Below are positions 7,815-17,400 of a stretch of DNA of 64,000 bases, in pieces. Position numbers and translations under genes: made by a program. The notes beneath the pieces are model-generated. The model was not told the DNA's origin. It saw only the letters and a program-made list of their open reading frames with translations, and ran no database searches. The stretch covers positions 1,000,501 to 1,064,500 of the forward strand of contig NZ_OY781882.1 in the NCBI RefSeq assembly GCF_963677125.1. Direction: 5' to 3'. Origin of the DNA: an uncultured Desulfobacter sp. (GTDB taxonomy: Bacteria > Desulfobacterota > Desulfobacteria > Desulfobacterales > Desulfobacteraceae). How positions within the stretch are numbered: the first letter of the stretch is position 1; each line of letters starts with the position of its first letter.

Positions 7815-8711
7815 ATGATTCTTGATGATTATCTAACAGTTCTGGAAGCTGAAAAAGGATATTCTGCCCATACGCTTCGTGCCTATTTTACGGATATAAG
7901 AAGCTTTATCCTTTTTTATCTGGAGACTTGCAACTACCGGGACGAAAACTGGCAAGAGGCCTTTGAAAAAACGGCTCAACAGGTAGACAAAATGATCGTG
8001 CGCAGATATCTTGCCGTCCAGACTGGCTTGAAAAAAAGTAAGAAAACCCTTTCAAGGCGTCTATCCGCATTAAAATCTTTTTTTAATTACCTGGTCAGAT
8101 CGGGGCTGATCACGCTAAATCCTGCTGATGCCATCCCTTTTCCAAAACTTGAGAAAGCCCTTCCCAAAGCCATGGCAATTGATGATATTTTCAGGCTGTT
8201 GGACACCATGAAGAAAGATACCTGGATGGACAGACGCAATTTTGCCATGTTTGAGACTTTTTATTCCACGGGCATGCGAATCGGTGAGCTTCACATGCTC
8301 AACATCCAGGATATTGATTTTAATGCCGGATTGATCCGGGTACTGGGCAAGGGAAATAAAACGCGCATCATACCAGTGGGCAAAAGTGCCCTTGATGCCA
8401 TCCAAACCTACCGCGCTGATCTTAAGAAAAATTATTCTGCCGTGTTTTTAAATAAAAATTTTGGAAGGCTTGGCAGGCGGTCCATTCGACGTATTATGGA
8501 TCAGGTGGTCTTGGAATGCGGGTTAGACTTAAAAATATCACCCCACACCTTACGGCATACCTTTGCCACCCATATGTTGGATTCCGGTGCAGATCTTCGA
8601 GGTATTCAGGAAATATTGGGCCATGCCAGCCTGTCCACCACCCAGGTGTACACTCATGTGAGCATGGATCGCCTGATGGCGGTGTACGACAAAGCCCATC
8701 CACGAAGCTAA
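7815..8711 (+). CDS. xerC: Tyrosine recombinase XerC
   Basis: A 298-aa site-specific recombinase of normal Xer length. The N-terminal SAM-like core-binding domain (1-about 105) is followed by a catalytic domain with all six expected residues: R155 in GMRIGEL, K179 in LGKGNK, H244 and R247 in HTLRHTFATH, H270 in LGHASL, and the nucleophile Y279 in VYTHVS. It ends YDKAHPR, a XerC-type C-terminus. Together with XerD, XerC resolves chromosome dimers at dif under FtsK control. Orthology to the housekeeping XerC fits, but a recombinase belonging to the accessory region is not excluded. The FtsK-gamma-like gene just upstream is an interesting pairing. Confidence 0.92.
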   Translation: MILDDYLTVLEAEKGYSAHTLRAYFTDIRSFILFYLETCNYRDENWQEAFEKTAQQVDKMIVRRYLAVQTGLKKSKKTLSRRLSALKSFFNYLVRSGLITLNPADAIPFPKLEKALPKAMAIDDIFRLLDTMKKDTWMDRRNFAMFETFYSTGMRIGELHMLNIQDIDFNAGLIRVLGKGNKTRIIPVGKSALDAIQTYRADLKKNYSAVFLNKNFGRLGRRSIRRIMDQVVLECGLDLKISPHTLRHTFATHMLDSGADLRGIQEILGHASLSTTQVYTHVSMDRLMAVYDKAHPRS

Positions 8712-8803
8712 AAAAATTTGGCTTTCTTGTTGTATGTTTCTTGAAATTGTTCTGCATAGCGATCTTGGGCACTACAATTATAAATTTGGTCCAGCCGAAA
8801 CGC

Positions 8804-8950
8804 TTATTCATTGTCACGGTTTAATGAGCGCATCTTGTTTTTGAGATCAAGCTTGGGGATTGCGGCTGTGTTTGGCCGCCCTTTAAAACAATCCACAACA
8901 GACTCAACTGAGAATGTCCAATAAGCCTGCTTTTTAAATTTTACCTTCAT
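8804..8950 (-). pseudogene. Remnant of a type III restriction enzyme Res subunit (N-terminus)
   Basis: A 48-codon frame reads MKVKFKKQAYWTFSVESVVD, then CFKGRPNTAAIPKLDLKN, then a stop. This resembles the first residues of type III restriction-modification Res subunits (a YQ-x2-AV-x3-V-D-x-F-x-GQP pattern before the helicase core). The usual YQ is YW here. Nothing of the DEAD-box helicase or nuclease follows, so only the extreme 5' end of the gene survives. The identification rests on a short stretch and is tentative. Confidence 0.45.
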
Positions 8951-8969
8951 TTTTAATCACTTAGCATAT

Positions 8970-9012
8970 TTTATTCTGCATTTATTCTGCAAAACATGTA
9001 TTTTATTCTGCA
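8970..9012. repeat. Three 11-bp direct repeats (TTTATTCTGCA)
   Basis: Copies at 8970-8980, 8981-8991 and 9002-9012 are identical. The first two abut and the third follows a 10-base spacer, which places the sites on nearly the same face of the helix. They lie between the Res remnant and the parE stop codon. They could be a regulator-binding site or an iteron-like remnant. Confidence 0.6.
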
Positions 9013-9090
9013 ATGTTCCATTGGGGGGGGCTTTTTATAACCCTCGTTTTGAATTTTTCCTGATCTTCGAAGTTTCGTATCATCGCTCTG

Positions 9091-9417
9091 TTAGTCAGTT
9101 TCAGAAGTAGCCATAATGGTTTCGTAATCTTGGCCACCATAAAATATATTCAGTATTTGGACTTCTTGCTTTTCGTCATCGACAAGAAAAGCTGCAACAG
9201 TTCTTTTATCAAGAGGATATATTCTCAATCCTTTCATTAAATCGTTACGTCTTTGACCTCTAAAAGGTGCGTTTTCCAATTTTTGACATTGCTCTCTTAA
9301 CTTTTCAATATATGACCAACCTCTTTCAGGAAATCCGGATTCTTCGGTGATGTAGTCATATATGTTTTCAAGGTCTTCGATTGCATCAGGCATCAAATAA
9401 ACATCGTATTTCTTCAT
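9091..9417 (-). CDS. parE: ParE/RelE-superfamily toxin
   Basis: A 108-aa protein starting MKKYDVYLMPDAIEDLENIY, followed by an N-terminal helical hairpin, the segment FRGQRRNDLMKGLRIYPLDK and a C-terminal VQILNIFYGGQDYETIM. This is the ParE layout, in which the family ends with a strand before a short tail. ParE proteins poison DNA gyrase, whereas RelE relatives cleave mRNA in ribosomes; the lack of RelE catalytic residues favours ParE, but this is inference. Its ATG overlaps the antitoxin stop by four bases (ATGA), so the two are translationally coupled. Confidence 0.88.
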   Translation of the reverse strand: MKKYDVYLMPDAIEDLENIYDYITEESGFPERGWSYIEKLREQCQKLENAPFRGQRRNDLMKGLRIYPLDKRTVAAFLVDDEKQEVQILNIFYGGQDYETIMATSETD

Positions 9418-9698
9418 TGCGGGGCTGTTTCTATCCGTTGTTTATGTATCTTTTCAATTTTTTTAAAAGCTGTTGCAATCGGAATAGGTTTACCGTTTTG
9501 CGCTGAGTGTTCTAATTTTTTACGGATTACATCAAGCTTTGCTTGGTGTTCATCTTCTTTTTTTTGCCATACCCTCACGGCTTCCCTGATTAATTCACTT
9601 GTTGACCCATAAAGGCCGGTACTTACTTTTTTTTTAATTGTGTTTAGCATATCAGGGGGAAGGGTTATTGTTATTCTTTCCGATTTCTCTTGTCTCAT
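9414..9698 (-). CDS. parD: ParD-family ribbon-helix-helix antitoxin
   Basis: A 94-aa protein. Residues about 7-45 (ERITITLPPDMLNTIKKKVS, then YGSTSELIREAVRVW) form the ribbon-helix-helix DNA-binding domain. The charged C-terminal half should fold on the toxin. It is the first gene of a parD-parE operon, with GAGGTG before the ATG at 9698 and a palindromic operator just upstream. The product should neutralise the toxin and repress its own promoter, which is the established behaviour of this family. Confidence 0.88.
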   Translation of the reverse strand: MRQEKSERITITLPPDMLNTIKKKVSTGLYGSTSELIREAVRVWQKKEDEHQAKLDVIRKKLEHSAQNGKPIPIATAFKKIEKIHKQRIETAPQ

Positions 9699-9723
9699 GT
9701 GAGCACCTCTATTTTTTAATTAT

Positions 9724-9742
9724 AGTATGATTATATCATACT
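9724..9742 (-). promoter_or_regulatory. parDE operator palindrome and promoter
   Basis: Perfect inverted repeat AGTATGA-TTATA-TCATACT, centred about 35 bases before the antitoxin ATG. On the minus strand a TTGTGT box and a TATGAT box 18 bases apart form a possible promoter whose -10 element lies inside the palindrome. This is the usual arrangement for ParD autoregulation. Confidence 0.65.
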
Positions 9743-9822
9743 GCTAAGAGGGGGGAGAACACAATTTTCATTTTAAATTAAATACCGAACTGGTTTTTAG
9801 CATTGAATAATGCACCAAATAA

Positions 9823-9850
9823 AGAGGGCTGACGGCGGCGTCAGCCCTCT
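9823..9850 (-). terminator. Intrinsic terminator of the copy-1 cassette
   Basis: Perfect 12-bp stem AGAGGGCTGACG (9823-9834) and CGTCAGCCCTCT (9839-9850) with a 4-base loop. Read on the minus strand it follows the 9913 stop codon by about 60 bases and is followed by TTTATTTGG. It is the end of the long minus-strand gene block. Confidence 0.75.
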
Positions 9851-9912
9851 GGTGTTATGGGGTCAGTCAGGTTGAGTCTTTCGATTACCTCATCACCCTT
9901 AAAATCAGCCCG

Positions 9913-12900
9913 CTATTGTGCCTTGCAACCTAAATGAACCACAAAATATGGAAAATCCAGGTAATTAATCTTGTTGTCCTTGTTGAAATCAGCCCTTTGA
10001 TAAAGTTCATAATTGGCATCACCTGATTCATACTCAACGCCTATCAGTTGACCGAAAATTTGAATATCCCGGCCGTCCACGTCGTTGTCTCCATCAAGAT
10101 CCACATCCGAGCAGGACTCGGTAAACCGGTAGCCGAATATTTTGGCAAACAGTTCCAGATCAAGTTCATCAATGACCCCGTCATTGTTAAAGTCAGCGTC
10201 AGAATCAAATCCGGTATCTGCTGATGTCAGATGAAGCATGGACATGAGCCGGATTAAGTCTGCGCCGTCAATATCCAGATCTCCGTCCAGGTCCCCGTAT
10301 TTGGGAGGGTAGGGGGGTGAGCTTGCGGCATCTGACGGATCAGTGCCTGCGTAAAATTCTTCACCGTCTGTGTAGCTGTCCTTATCCGTATCTTTGTCAA
10401 AGGGATCGGTGCCGGCAGTGATTTCATTTTCGTTGCTGAGATCATCATTGTCCGCATCTGCATCCGCAGTAAAGGTGGTGAACTGCCATTCCGGGCCTTG
10501 GGTGATCGCGCCGAAGCTGTCCGTGGCCAAGACCTGCCACAGATACGTGGTGCCATAGTTCAAAAGCGTGGACAATTGGCATTCAGTGTCCAGAATGTCT
10601 TCACAGGCAAGGGTAAACTCGCCCCCTTCTGCTTTGTATTGGATATCATAGGTTATCGTGTCATCCTCATCCGGGTCGCCTCCGGTCCAGGACAGGGAGA
10701 GATCCATAACGGACAGATCTGTTTTCCCATCTGCAGGTTCGGGCGATGAGGGGGCCTGGGGTGGATAATTGATGTGGATGGACCCTGGTGCATAATCAGC
10801 CACCGTACTTGTTCCGTCCGAGATCAGGGCATACAGGTAATAGGTACCGCCGGCAATTCCTGACACGTTCCACTCATAACTGTCGTTAACTTCATCGGAA
10901 TCTTCCGAAATACCGGAGATGATCAGGGTTCCGTCTTCTCCTGAATCATCTGTGTCATAATAAAGAGATATCCGGGCATCGGAATCCGGGTCTGCATCGT
11001 CCCATGAAAGGGTAAAGACCTTGCTTGAACCTTCAACGGTGATGATTGTATCGGTCTCAGGTGTGGTCAAGGTTATTGTCGGCGGAGCATTGGTTGCATC
11101 CTCTTTGACAAAAAAGGACTGAATCACACTCCACTCACCTTCAATACCGTGGCTGTCCACCAACTTGGCCCGCCAGAAATACCAGGTGGCATTTTTAAGT
11201 TCCTGGGAGATTGTTAAAGAAAGGGTTCCTGAAGATTCTTCAACCACAAGGTCGGTTAGGTCTTCATCCGTGTAGATTTCAACCATCATCTCAACGGCAT
11301 CGTTGTCCGGCTCTTCCACCTGATGAACAGTTAACGCCGGAGTGAGTGTATTCACCCAGGCCAGATCGCCCGGGTTTTTAATCACAGGGGTGGCAGGCAC
11401 ATCATTATAGGTATTAACAAAGAAGCGGCCATAGACCCACTGGCTGACGGATTCGCTGTCTCGGGATCTTGCCCGCCAGTAGTACCAGGTGTTTTCGTTC
11501 AGATCCGCCACTTGCCACTGAACCGTGTCCTGTGAAACCGAGATCTCACCGGAGGACGCGTTCAGCAACGTATCCGAGCTGAAGGCCTTTGAAACATCTA
11601 TCTGAAAATCATAGATCACCTCGTCTCCGTCAGGATCGCTGACAGCCCCGATGGACAGTGTAACTGTGGCGGTGTTCACTTCGCTGCCGGATTCCGGAGA
11701 ATGAATTTCCGGTTTATCCGGGGTCTGGTTTTCGGTCTGTACGGTAAAGGAAAAGACCTGGCTGACCACGCTACTTCCATTTGAATCCTCGGCCGTCACC
11801 TGCCAGTAATAGGTGTTTTGGTTGGTGAGGGTCTCACTAATCTGCCAGAAGACCATGCCGGATTCCTCGTCCGGGGTTCCCTGGCCCGTGGCGATTTGAT
11901 CCGTGAGTGCTTGATCAGCATACACGGCAAAGGTATAGGTCAACGCATCGTTTTCAGGATCTGTACTGAACCCGGACACAAGGATGGGGGTCAGGGTGTC
12001 CACTGCATCGGCATCCCGGGGAGTCAGAAGTTCAAAACCTCCGGGTGCTTCGTTGGTCTGGCTGACAAGGAACCGGCCATGGGTCCAAAGGGAGTAAGCC
12101 GTCCCGTCAAAGGCCCGGACACGCCAGTAATAGGTCTGGTTTTCCGTAAGCGTCACCGGCACGGTCCAGGGAACAATAGCACCGGATTCTTCAACATCGT
12201 TCTCACTTGCCACCAGGGTTGTATATCCGGCATCGGAAAAGAGTTCAAATTCATAGGTCAGGGTGTCGTCGTCCGCGTCTGTGCTGCACTCTACGGAGAG
12301 TTCAGGCTGGTATTCGGTCACGGTATCACCGGTTTGGGGCGCATAGATCACGGGCACCGTGGGCGCATTTTCCGTGCCGTCTGGGTCGGTGCCGTTCAGG
12401 TATTCGTCCAGGTCCGAGATCCCGTCACCGTCGTAGTCGCCGGTGCCGTCTCTGTCCAGGGTACCGAAGTGTTCCAGTTCCCATTCATCGTTCATGCCGT
12501 CGCAGTCTGTGTCATCCAGAGAACAGATGGTCTGAGTGGCGGTGCGGGAGGCGGACAGGGCGCCGTCCGACGCGGTGAATTTGATGGTGTAAGTACCGGC
12601 CTGGCCGCTCATGGGGGTCCAGTCAAACAGCCCTGTGCCGTCGCCGTTGTCCACAAAGGTAGCCCCCACCGGCAGGGATGAGGTGGAAAGTGACGGAATG
12701 GTACCGTTGGGGTCGCTGGCTTCAACTATGAAAGAGAGCTGCTGTTCTTCCACCCGCTGCCGGTCCGGGATGTACTGGAGCACCGGGGCCTGGGGTAGAA
12801 CGGATGGGTCTTCAAATACGATGGTGTAAGTTCCCGGCGTATTCACGTCAAACAGGTAGAAATAGCAGTCCCAGGGATTGTCTTTTTCCTTGGTCTTGTA

Positions 12901-14136
12901 CAGCCAGACATTGTCTTCTGAAATGGATTTACCGTCGGACCGGGTGGCGGACAGGATCACCTTGGCATCGGAAAAAGGATCATCCAGTTTGACCACCATG
13001 GGGCCGGTGGTGGCCGGAACGGTAAGGGTATACGTGGCCTGAGTGCCGGAAGTGCCTGTTTTGACTAAGGTGGCAGACGAACTCTGGTTTGTCACGGCAG
13101 TATCCACATTATCTGACTCGTAAACCGTGTATGCAATGCCGTCCAGGGAGAGAAAATCCTTGATGGTATCCCGGCCCGGCAGGTCCACCAGTACATCGTG
13201 GACCAGGAAATGGGTGTTCACAGCAGAAATCAGGGAGGTCATCTCCCCGCCCAACTCATCGGAGTGGGTAAACTCGGCGGTAAATTCCGTAAACTGGCCG
13301 TAAAGAGAACAGACCATGCTCCACCGGGCTGTGCCGGCGTCATTGGGGGCAATGTCCCCGAAATCCACCAGCAGGCTGGAGGTGGCCGCCTCGCCGTTGA
13401 CCTCGCTGCCCGTGATGGAAAAATCAATTAATAAACCCAGCTCGTTTTCCACAATCTTGGGCTGGGCTGATTCGATTTTAAGGGAATAGGCGGTGCCCTC
13501 GCCGTTGTTGCTCACCCGGACGCCCAAGGAAAAGGGGATCTCCTCTTCAATCTCGTCGGTGAAAGGATCATCCCCGTACACATCATTGGGCAGAAAATAA
13601 TCCAGGGTCAGATCCGGCAGGGGTTTGACATAGATATAGTCGGGAGAGACTTCGGTGACATGCTCGGTGCCGTTGATGGTGTAGGTCAAGGTTGCGCCCA
13701 CATAGTAGAGGGTGCCGGACTCAAGGCCGTTGCTGGCCCCCTGGGCCGGGATGATCAGCCAGTGGATATCCGCAGTGGACTCCGGCTCCACCACGCCGTC
13801 ACCCTCCACATCATCAATGCCGTCCATGGAATCAATGCGGATGAAAAACAGGGCATCGGTATTGGTCGAATCCGATGAGGCCAGCACGCTGTTACCCTCC
13901 TCATCAGCAAAGGTCACATCAATCTGGACATCCTCCAGGGAGATATTGGTCAGCCCGTTGGTGATCTTCATATTGGCATCAAAGGCCTGGCGCTCCAGGG
14001 TCAGCTCCTGGACAATCTGGATTTTTACCGTGGCACAGATGGAATCTGCCGCCATTGCAGACAAGGGAACAACCATTCCTGTTATGAGCAATACCGCCAG
14101 TGCCGTCGCTTGAGCCAACCATCCGTTCTTTTTCAT
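9913..14136 (-). CDS. Exported Ig/Fn3-repeat protein with two C-terminal dockerin-like modules (cassette copy 1)
   Basis: A 1407-aa protein. A signal peptide (1-29, ending SAMA) is followed by a domain of about 300 residues that starts ICATVKIQIVQELTLERQAF and is shared with the paralogue at 42008. Then come a putative Ig (He_PIG-like) domain, an EF-hand/thrombospondin-3 segment (DYDGDGISDLDEYLNGTDP), a chain of Fn3-like domains with a recurring YYWRVRA or YYWRARS strand, and two dockerin-like pairs of calcium loops at 1279-1407 (DGDLDIDGADLIRLM, DFNNDGVIDELDLELF, LDGDNDVDGRDIQIF, DFNKDNKINYLDFPYF). It should be secreted and calcium-stabilised. It is the last gene of the operon-like block after giant 1. 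Dockerins bind cohesins, but no cohesin gene is seen here. The exact partner is unknown. Confidence 0.88.
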   Translation of the reverse strand: MKKNGWLAQATALAVLLITGMVVPLSAMAADSICATVKIQIVQELTLERQAFDANMKITNGLTNISLEDVQIDVTFADEEGNSVLASSDSTNTDALFFIRIDSMDGIDDVEGDGVVEPESTADIHWLIIPAQGASNGLESGTLYYVGATLTYTINGTEHVTEVSPDYIYVKPLPDLTLDYFLPNDVYGDDPFTDEIEEEIPFSLGVRVSNNGEGTAYSLKIESAQPKIVENELGLLIDFSITGSEVNGEAATSSLLVDFGDIAPNDAGTARWSMVCSLYGQFTEFTAEFTHSDELGGEMTSLISAVNTHFLVHDVLVDLPGRDTIKDFLSLDGIAYTVYESDNVDTAVTNQSSSATLVKTGTSGTQATYTLTVPATTGPMVVKLDDPFSDAKVILSATRSDGKSISEDNVWLYKTKEKDNPWDCYFYLFDVNTPGTYTIVFEDPSVLPQAPVLQYIPDRQRVEEQQLSFIVEASDPNGTIPSLSTSSLPVGATFVDNGDGTGLFDWTPMSGQAGTYTIKFTASDGALSASRTATQTICSLDDTDCDGMNDEWELEHFGTLDRDGTGDYDGDGISDLDEYLNGTDPDGTENAPTVPVIYAPQTGDTVTEYQPELSVECSTDADDDTLTYEFELFSDAGYTTLVASENDVEESGAIVPWTVPVTLTENQTYYWRVRAFDGTAYSLWTHGRFLVSQTNEAPGGFELLTPRDADAVDTLTPILVSGFSTDPENDALTYTFAVYADQALTDQIATGQGTPDEESGMVFWQISETLTNQNTYYWQVTAEDSNGSSVVSQVFSFTVQTENQTPDKPEIHSPESGSEVNTATVTLSIGAVSDPDGDEVIYDFQIDVSKAFSSDTLLNASSGEISVSQDTVQWQVADLNENTWYYWRARSRDSESVSQWVYGRFFVNTYNDVPATPVIKNPGDLAWVNTLTPALTVHQVEEPDNDAVEMMVEIYTDEDLTDLVVEESSGTLSLTISQELKNATWYFWRAKLVDSHGIEGEWSVIQSFFVKEDATNAPPTITLTTPETDTIITVEGSSKVFTLSWDDADPDSDARISLYYDTDDSGEDGTLIISGISEDSDEVNDSYEWNVSGIAGGTYYLYALISDGTSTVADYAPGSIHINYPPQAPSSPEPADGKTDLSVMDLSLSWTGGDPDEDDTITYDIQYKAEGGEFTLACEDILDTECQLSTLLNYGTTYLWQVLATDSFGAITQGPEWQFTTFTADADADNDDLSNENEITAGTDPFDKDTDKDSYTDGEEFYAGTDPSDAASSPPYPPKYGDLDGDLDIDGADLIRLMSMLHLTSADTGFDSDADFNNDGVIDELDLELFAKIFGYRFTESCSDVDLDGDNDVDGRDIQIFGQLIGVEYESGDANYELYQRADFNKDNKINYLDFPYFVVHLGCKAQ

Positions 14137-14253
14137 TGTCTTTCCCTTGCCTCTATTTCTTTAAACAACTTGCAGGGTTGAACCCAGAGATTCCCTGGAT
14201 TTTGCAGTTTTATGTGTTTTAAGTTTGTTTCATTTTTTAATTGCTTAAATTGG

Positions 14254-14427
14254 TCATTTAACCCGGTCTGAGGTCCTTAAACCGTCCTTTTGGGTGGCAA
14301 AAACATTGATTGAAGCCAAAATATCACAATAAAAACATATAGTTGTTTTGATAGATAAAATATTAGCTATATCTAACTCAAAATCTACAAACTCCACAAA
14401 ATCTAAATCCGCAACATAGTTACTCAT
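14254..14427 (-). CDS. Small overlapping ORF after giant 1 (candidate immunity or partner protein)
   Basis: A 57-aa frame begins at an ATG that overlaps the last codons of giant 1 (sequence AATGAGTAA, where TAA is the giant's stop). It reads MSNYVADLDFVEFVDFELDI, then ANILSIKTTICFYCDIL, and stops at TGA (14254-14256). The N-terminal half is very acidic and hydrophobic, and an AAAGAGAAG stretch lies upstream. This is exactly where polymorphic toxins carry an immunity gene, and small acidic proteins are common in that role. Against this, it is short, has no recognised family and could be the remains of a longer gene or chance. Nothing else in the 283-bp spacer to the dockerin gene looks coding. 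Confidence 0.4.
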   Translation of the reverse strand: MSNYVADLDFVEFVDFELDIANILSIKTTICFYCDILASINVFATQKDGLRTSDRVK

Positions 14428-17400
14428 TTCTATTTTTGTTCTTCTCTTTGAGCGCCTTCTCTATTTTTATAGAATATTGTAGTACGTCAGGGACAGTTAC
14501 ATTTTCACCTATCTTTGCAGACGCTTTATAACCCAACCTAAATTCTTTATCCTTCTTTAGGATGTTGCAAAGCATCTCGTCTTCCCCAGCATTTCGTCCA
14601 GAAAAATTAGAAGGGTTACATTCTTGTTGTCGCTCTTCTTCTAGTTCTTTCTTTTTAGAAACAAAGTCAATAACTGGTCCAAATATATCTATTATTAGAT
14701 CTATCAGATCCCCCCCATTGGGGTCTATATAACGTCCAGGATTACTATAAACATAAATATATAGATTTACCAATCCAACTATTTTGACCGGATCAGGCGT
14801 AAGGTATCTTCCAGTATCTGGATCATAGTATCTGTTCCAGTTATAATATAACCCAGTGTTCACGTCATAATACTGCCCGGGAAATCTCAAATTATTTGTA
14901 ACAGCGTCAACCTCAATGGATGTACCCCCAAATGAATCATAAGTTGCATTCCAAACGACTGTCCCATTATTAGTAGTTAACTTCTGAGGCGTTCCCAAAT
15001 GATCATTCTGGTAAAAATAATACTCGGACCCTACCTTCATAAACATTGGATCAGTGGTCCAAAGAGAATCAGGTTTATATCCAAAAGTCTTATACACGAT
15101 ACCATCTGTATCATATTCGCCCACTAAGCCTTCATCGCTGTAGTGGAAATAGGTAAGGACTCCTGACACGTCCTTCCACAAACGACGCCCAAAAGGATCA
15201 TAATAGTATTCAGCAATAACATTCCCCGATTCATCCTCTACACGTTCCAGACGATTTTCGATATTATAGTAGTAACGAGTCACTACACCATCCACATCCT
15301 TTTCAACCATGTTGCCGTTGGTATCATAGTCAAAAGTCACGTTGTCGTACCCGGTCAGTTCGTTATTTTCATTGTGAGACCAGTTCGTGGAAGTATCGGC
15401 CGATGTCAGTCTGTTGCCAACCCCGTCATAAGTGAATGTCTCGTCGGTCAGGGTAGGATTATCCACATCGGTTAGGCGGTAAAGATCATCATACCCATAG
15501 GTGTAATTTCCATGTTCAGTGGATTTAACCGTGATATTGTCTACCTTGTCATAGGAATAACTGTAATCAGCCAGAATATTTTCTGCCGGATCAATGGCAG
15601 TAATCTGCTTGATCCGCATCAACGGATCGTATTCAAACGTTTTTTCAGCCCCGCCGGGAAGCGTTATGGTCTTGGGGCGAGTCCACTGGTATTCACCAAC
15701 AGTGATATACCCAACAACGGGAATCTGAACGGCAGAAAGCTGATTGTTAGCATCGTACAAATATCCGTAGGTAATAGCATCCGGCCCGGTATAGGTCTCT
15801 TTCAAGCCGTTTTTGTAATATGTATACTTGTTTTCAAGATTGAAACTTCCATAGTTTACAGTTTCTCCGGTCTTACGGTAGAGACTGTCATAGGTATACA
15901 CCGCCGAAGTGGTGCCGTCGTCGTAACCGGTCAGGTTGCCCATCTTGTTATAATTAAAGGTTACTGTCTTTTCTGCCTCTGTATCGGCGGAAGCTGCAAA
16001 ATAACGGGTTTCAACCAAGTGACCGGCATCGTCGTACTCGTACTCAGTTTTCTGGTCTTTGGCATCTACCTTTTCAATTAAATTTCCAGCCGCATCATAA
16101 CCATAGGTGGTTGCCTCACCCATGGGGCGGGTTTCCTTAACCAGGCGGTTGGCATCGTCGTATTCAAAGGTCGTGGTTTGGTTCTCTGCATCGGTCAGGG
16201 CAATTAGGTTATCCCGACTATCATATTCATAAACCGTCTCGCCGCCGATTGGGTCTGTTTCCTTTACTCGCCGGTTAAGGCTGTCATAGGTATATGTGCT
16301 AACGCGCCCCTCCTTGTCCGTTTTGGAAACCAGGTTACCTGCATCGTCATATTCAAAGAGCGATGTATATTCCGTACTGTCATCCGGATGGTCCGTCTCC
16401 GCAGTTTTTCGGTTGCGCAGATCATAAGTAAAGGTCTTCTCAAAGGTGGGGTAGATCATCCGTGACGGCAGGCTGCCTGTGGCATTGGCACAGGATGAAC
16501 AATCAGAACTCACCGTGTCCTGGTACTCCACTGTTGTCTCGTCCCCATGGCCGTCTATGGTGCTGATCAGACGGTTTTCCGTGTCATACCCATAAAGAAC
16601 GGCATTTCCTTCTTCATCAGTCTTTTGCACCAGGTTGTCATCCGCATCGTATTCCAGCAGGGCCTGGTTACCCTCGGGATCTGTCTTGGAGATTAAGTTG
16701 TCATGAATGTCATATTCAAAACTGGTTTCCCGGCCTTCGGGATCTATGGTCCGTATCCGGTTTCCCATCTCGTCATAGAAATGCTCGGTGATATTGCCGA
16801 GAGGATCGGTTGCGGTTTTGAGATGTCCATTCGCATCATAGGTGTAAGTCCAGGTCTTACCCCGTGCATCTATTTTCTCCAGCAGATTACCCATGATGTC
16901 GTAACTGGTAAACTGGGTCACCCCGCCTTCGGGATCGGTGACTGTGGCAAGGTTGCCATTGTCATCGTAGGTTAATACGGTCTGTGCTTCGGTAGTGTTG
17001 TCATCCGCCTGCCGGGTGATAGTCAAAAGATTACCATTCTCATCCCATGTGTATTCAGTGATGCGTTCATTATCAGTTTCCGCGGCTTCGGTCTTTTCAG
17101 TCAAATTGCCGTTATCATCGTATTCAAAAAGGGTTATTACCCCGTTTTCATTGACGGTCCGGGTTCTCTTCTGGAAAATGTGCTCATATTCATGAGTCAC
17201 CGTGCTGCCGTCAGGATAAATTATCTGGGTCAGGTTATCCCACTCATCATATTTCTTCTGGGTAACATTTCCGTTTTCATCGGTGATAATCAGATCTCTT
17301 CCGGCAAGGTCGATGGTCTGGACGGTCCTGCCGTTGACATCAACCTGCCGGGTGTTGCCGTCTGCGTCATACCAGACCTCCTTAATTTTACCTCCTGGAA

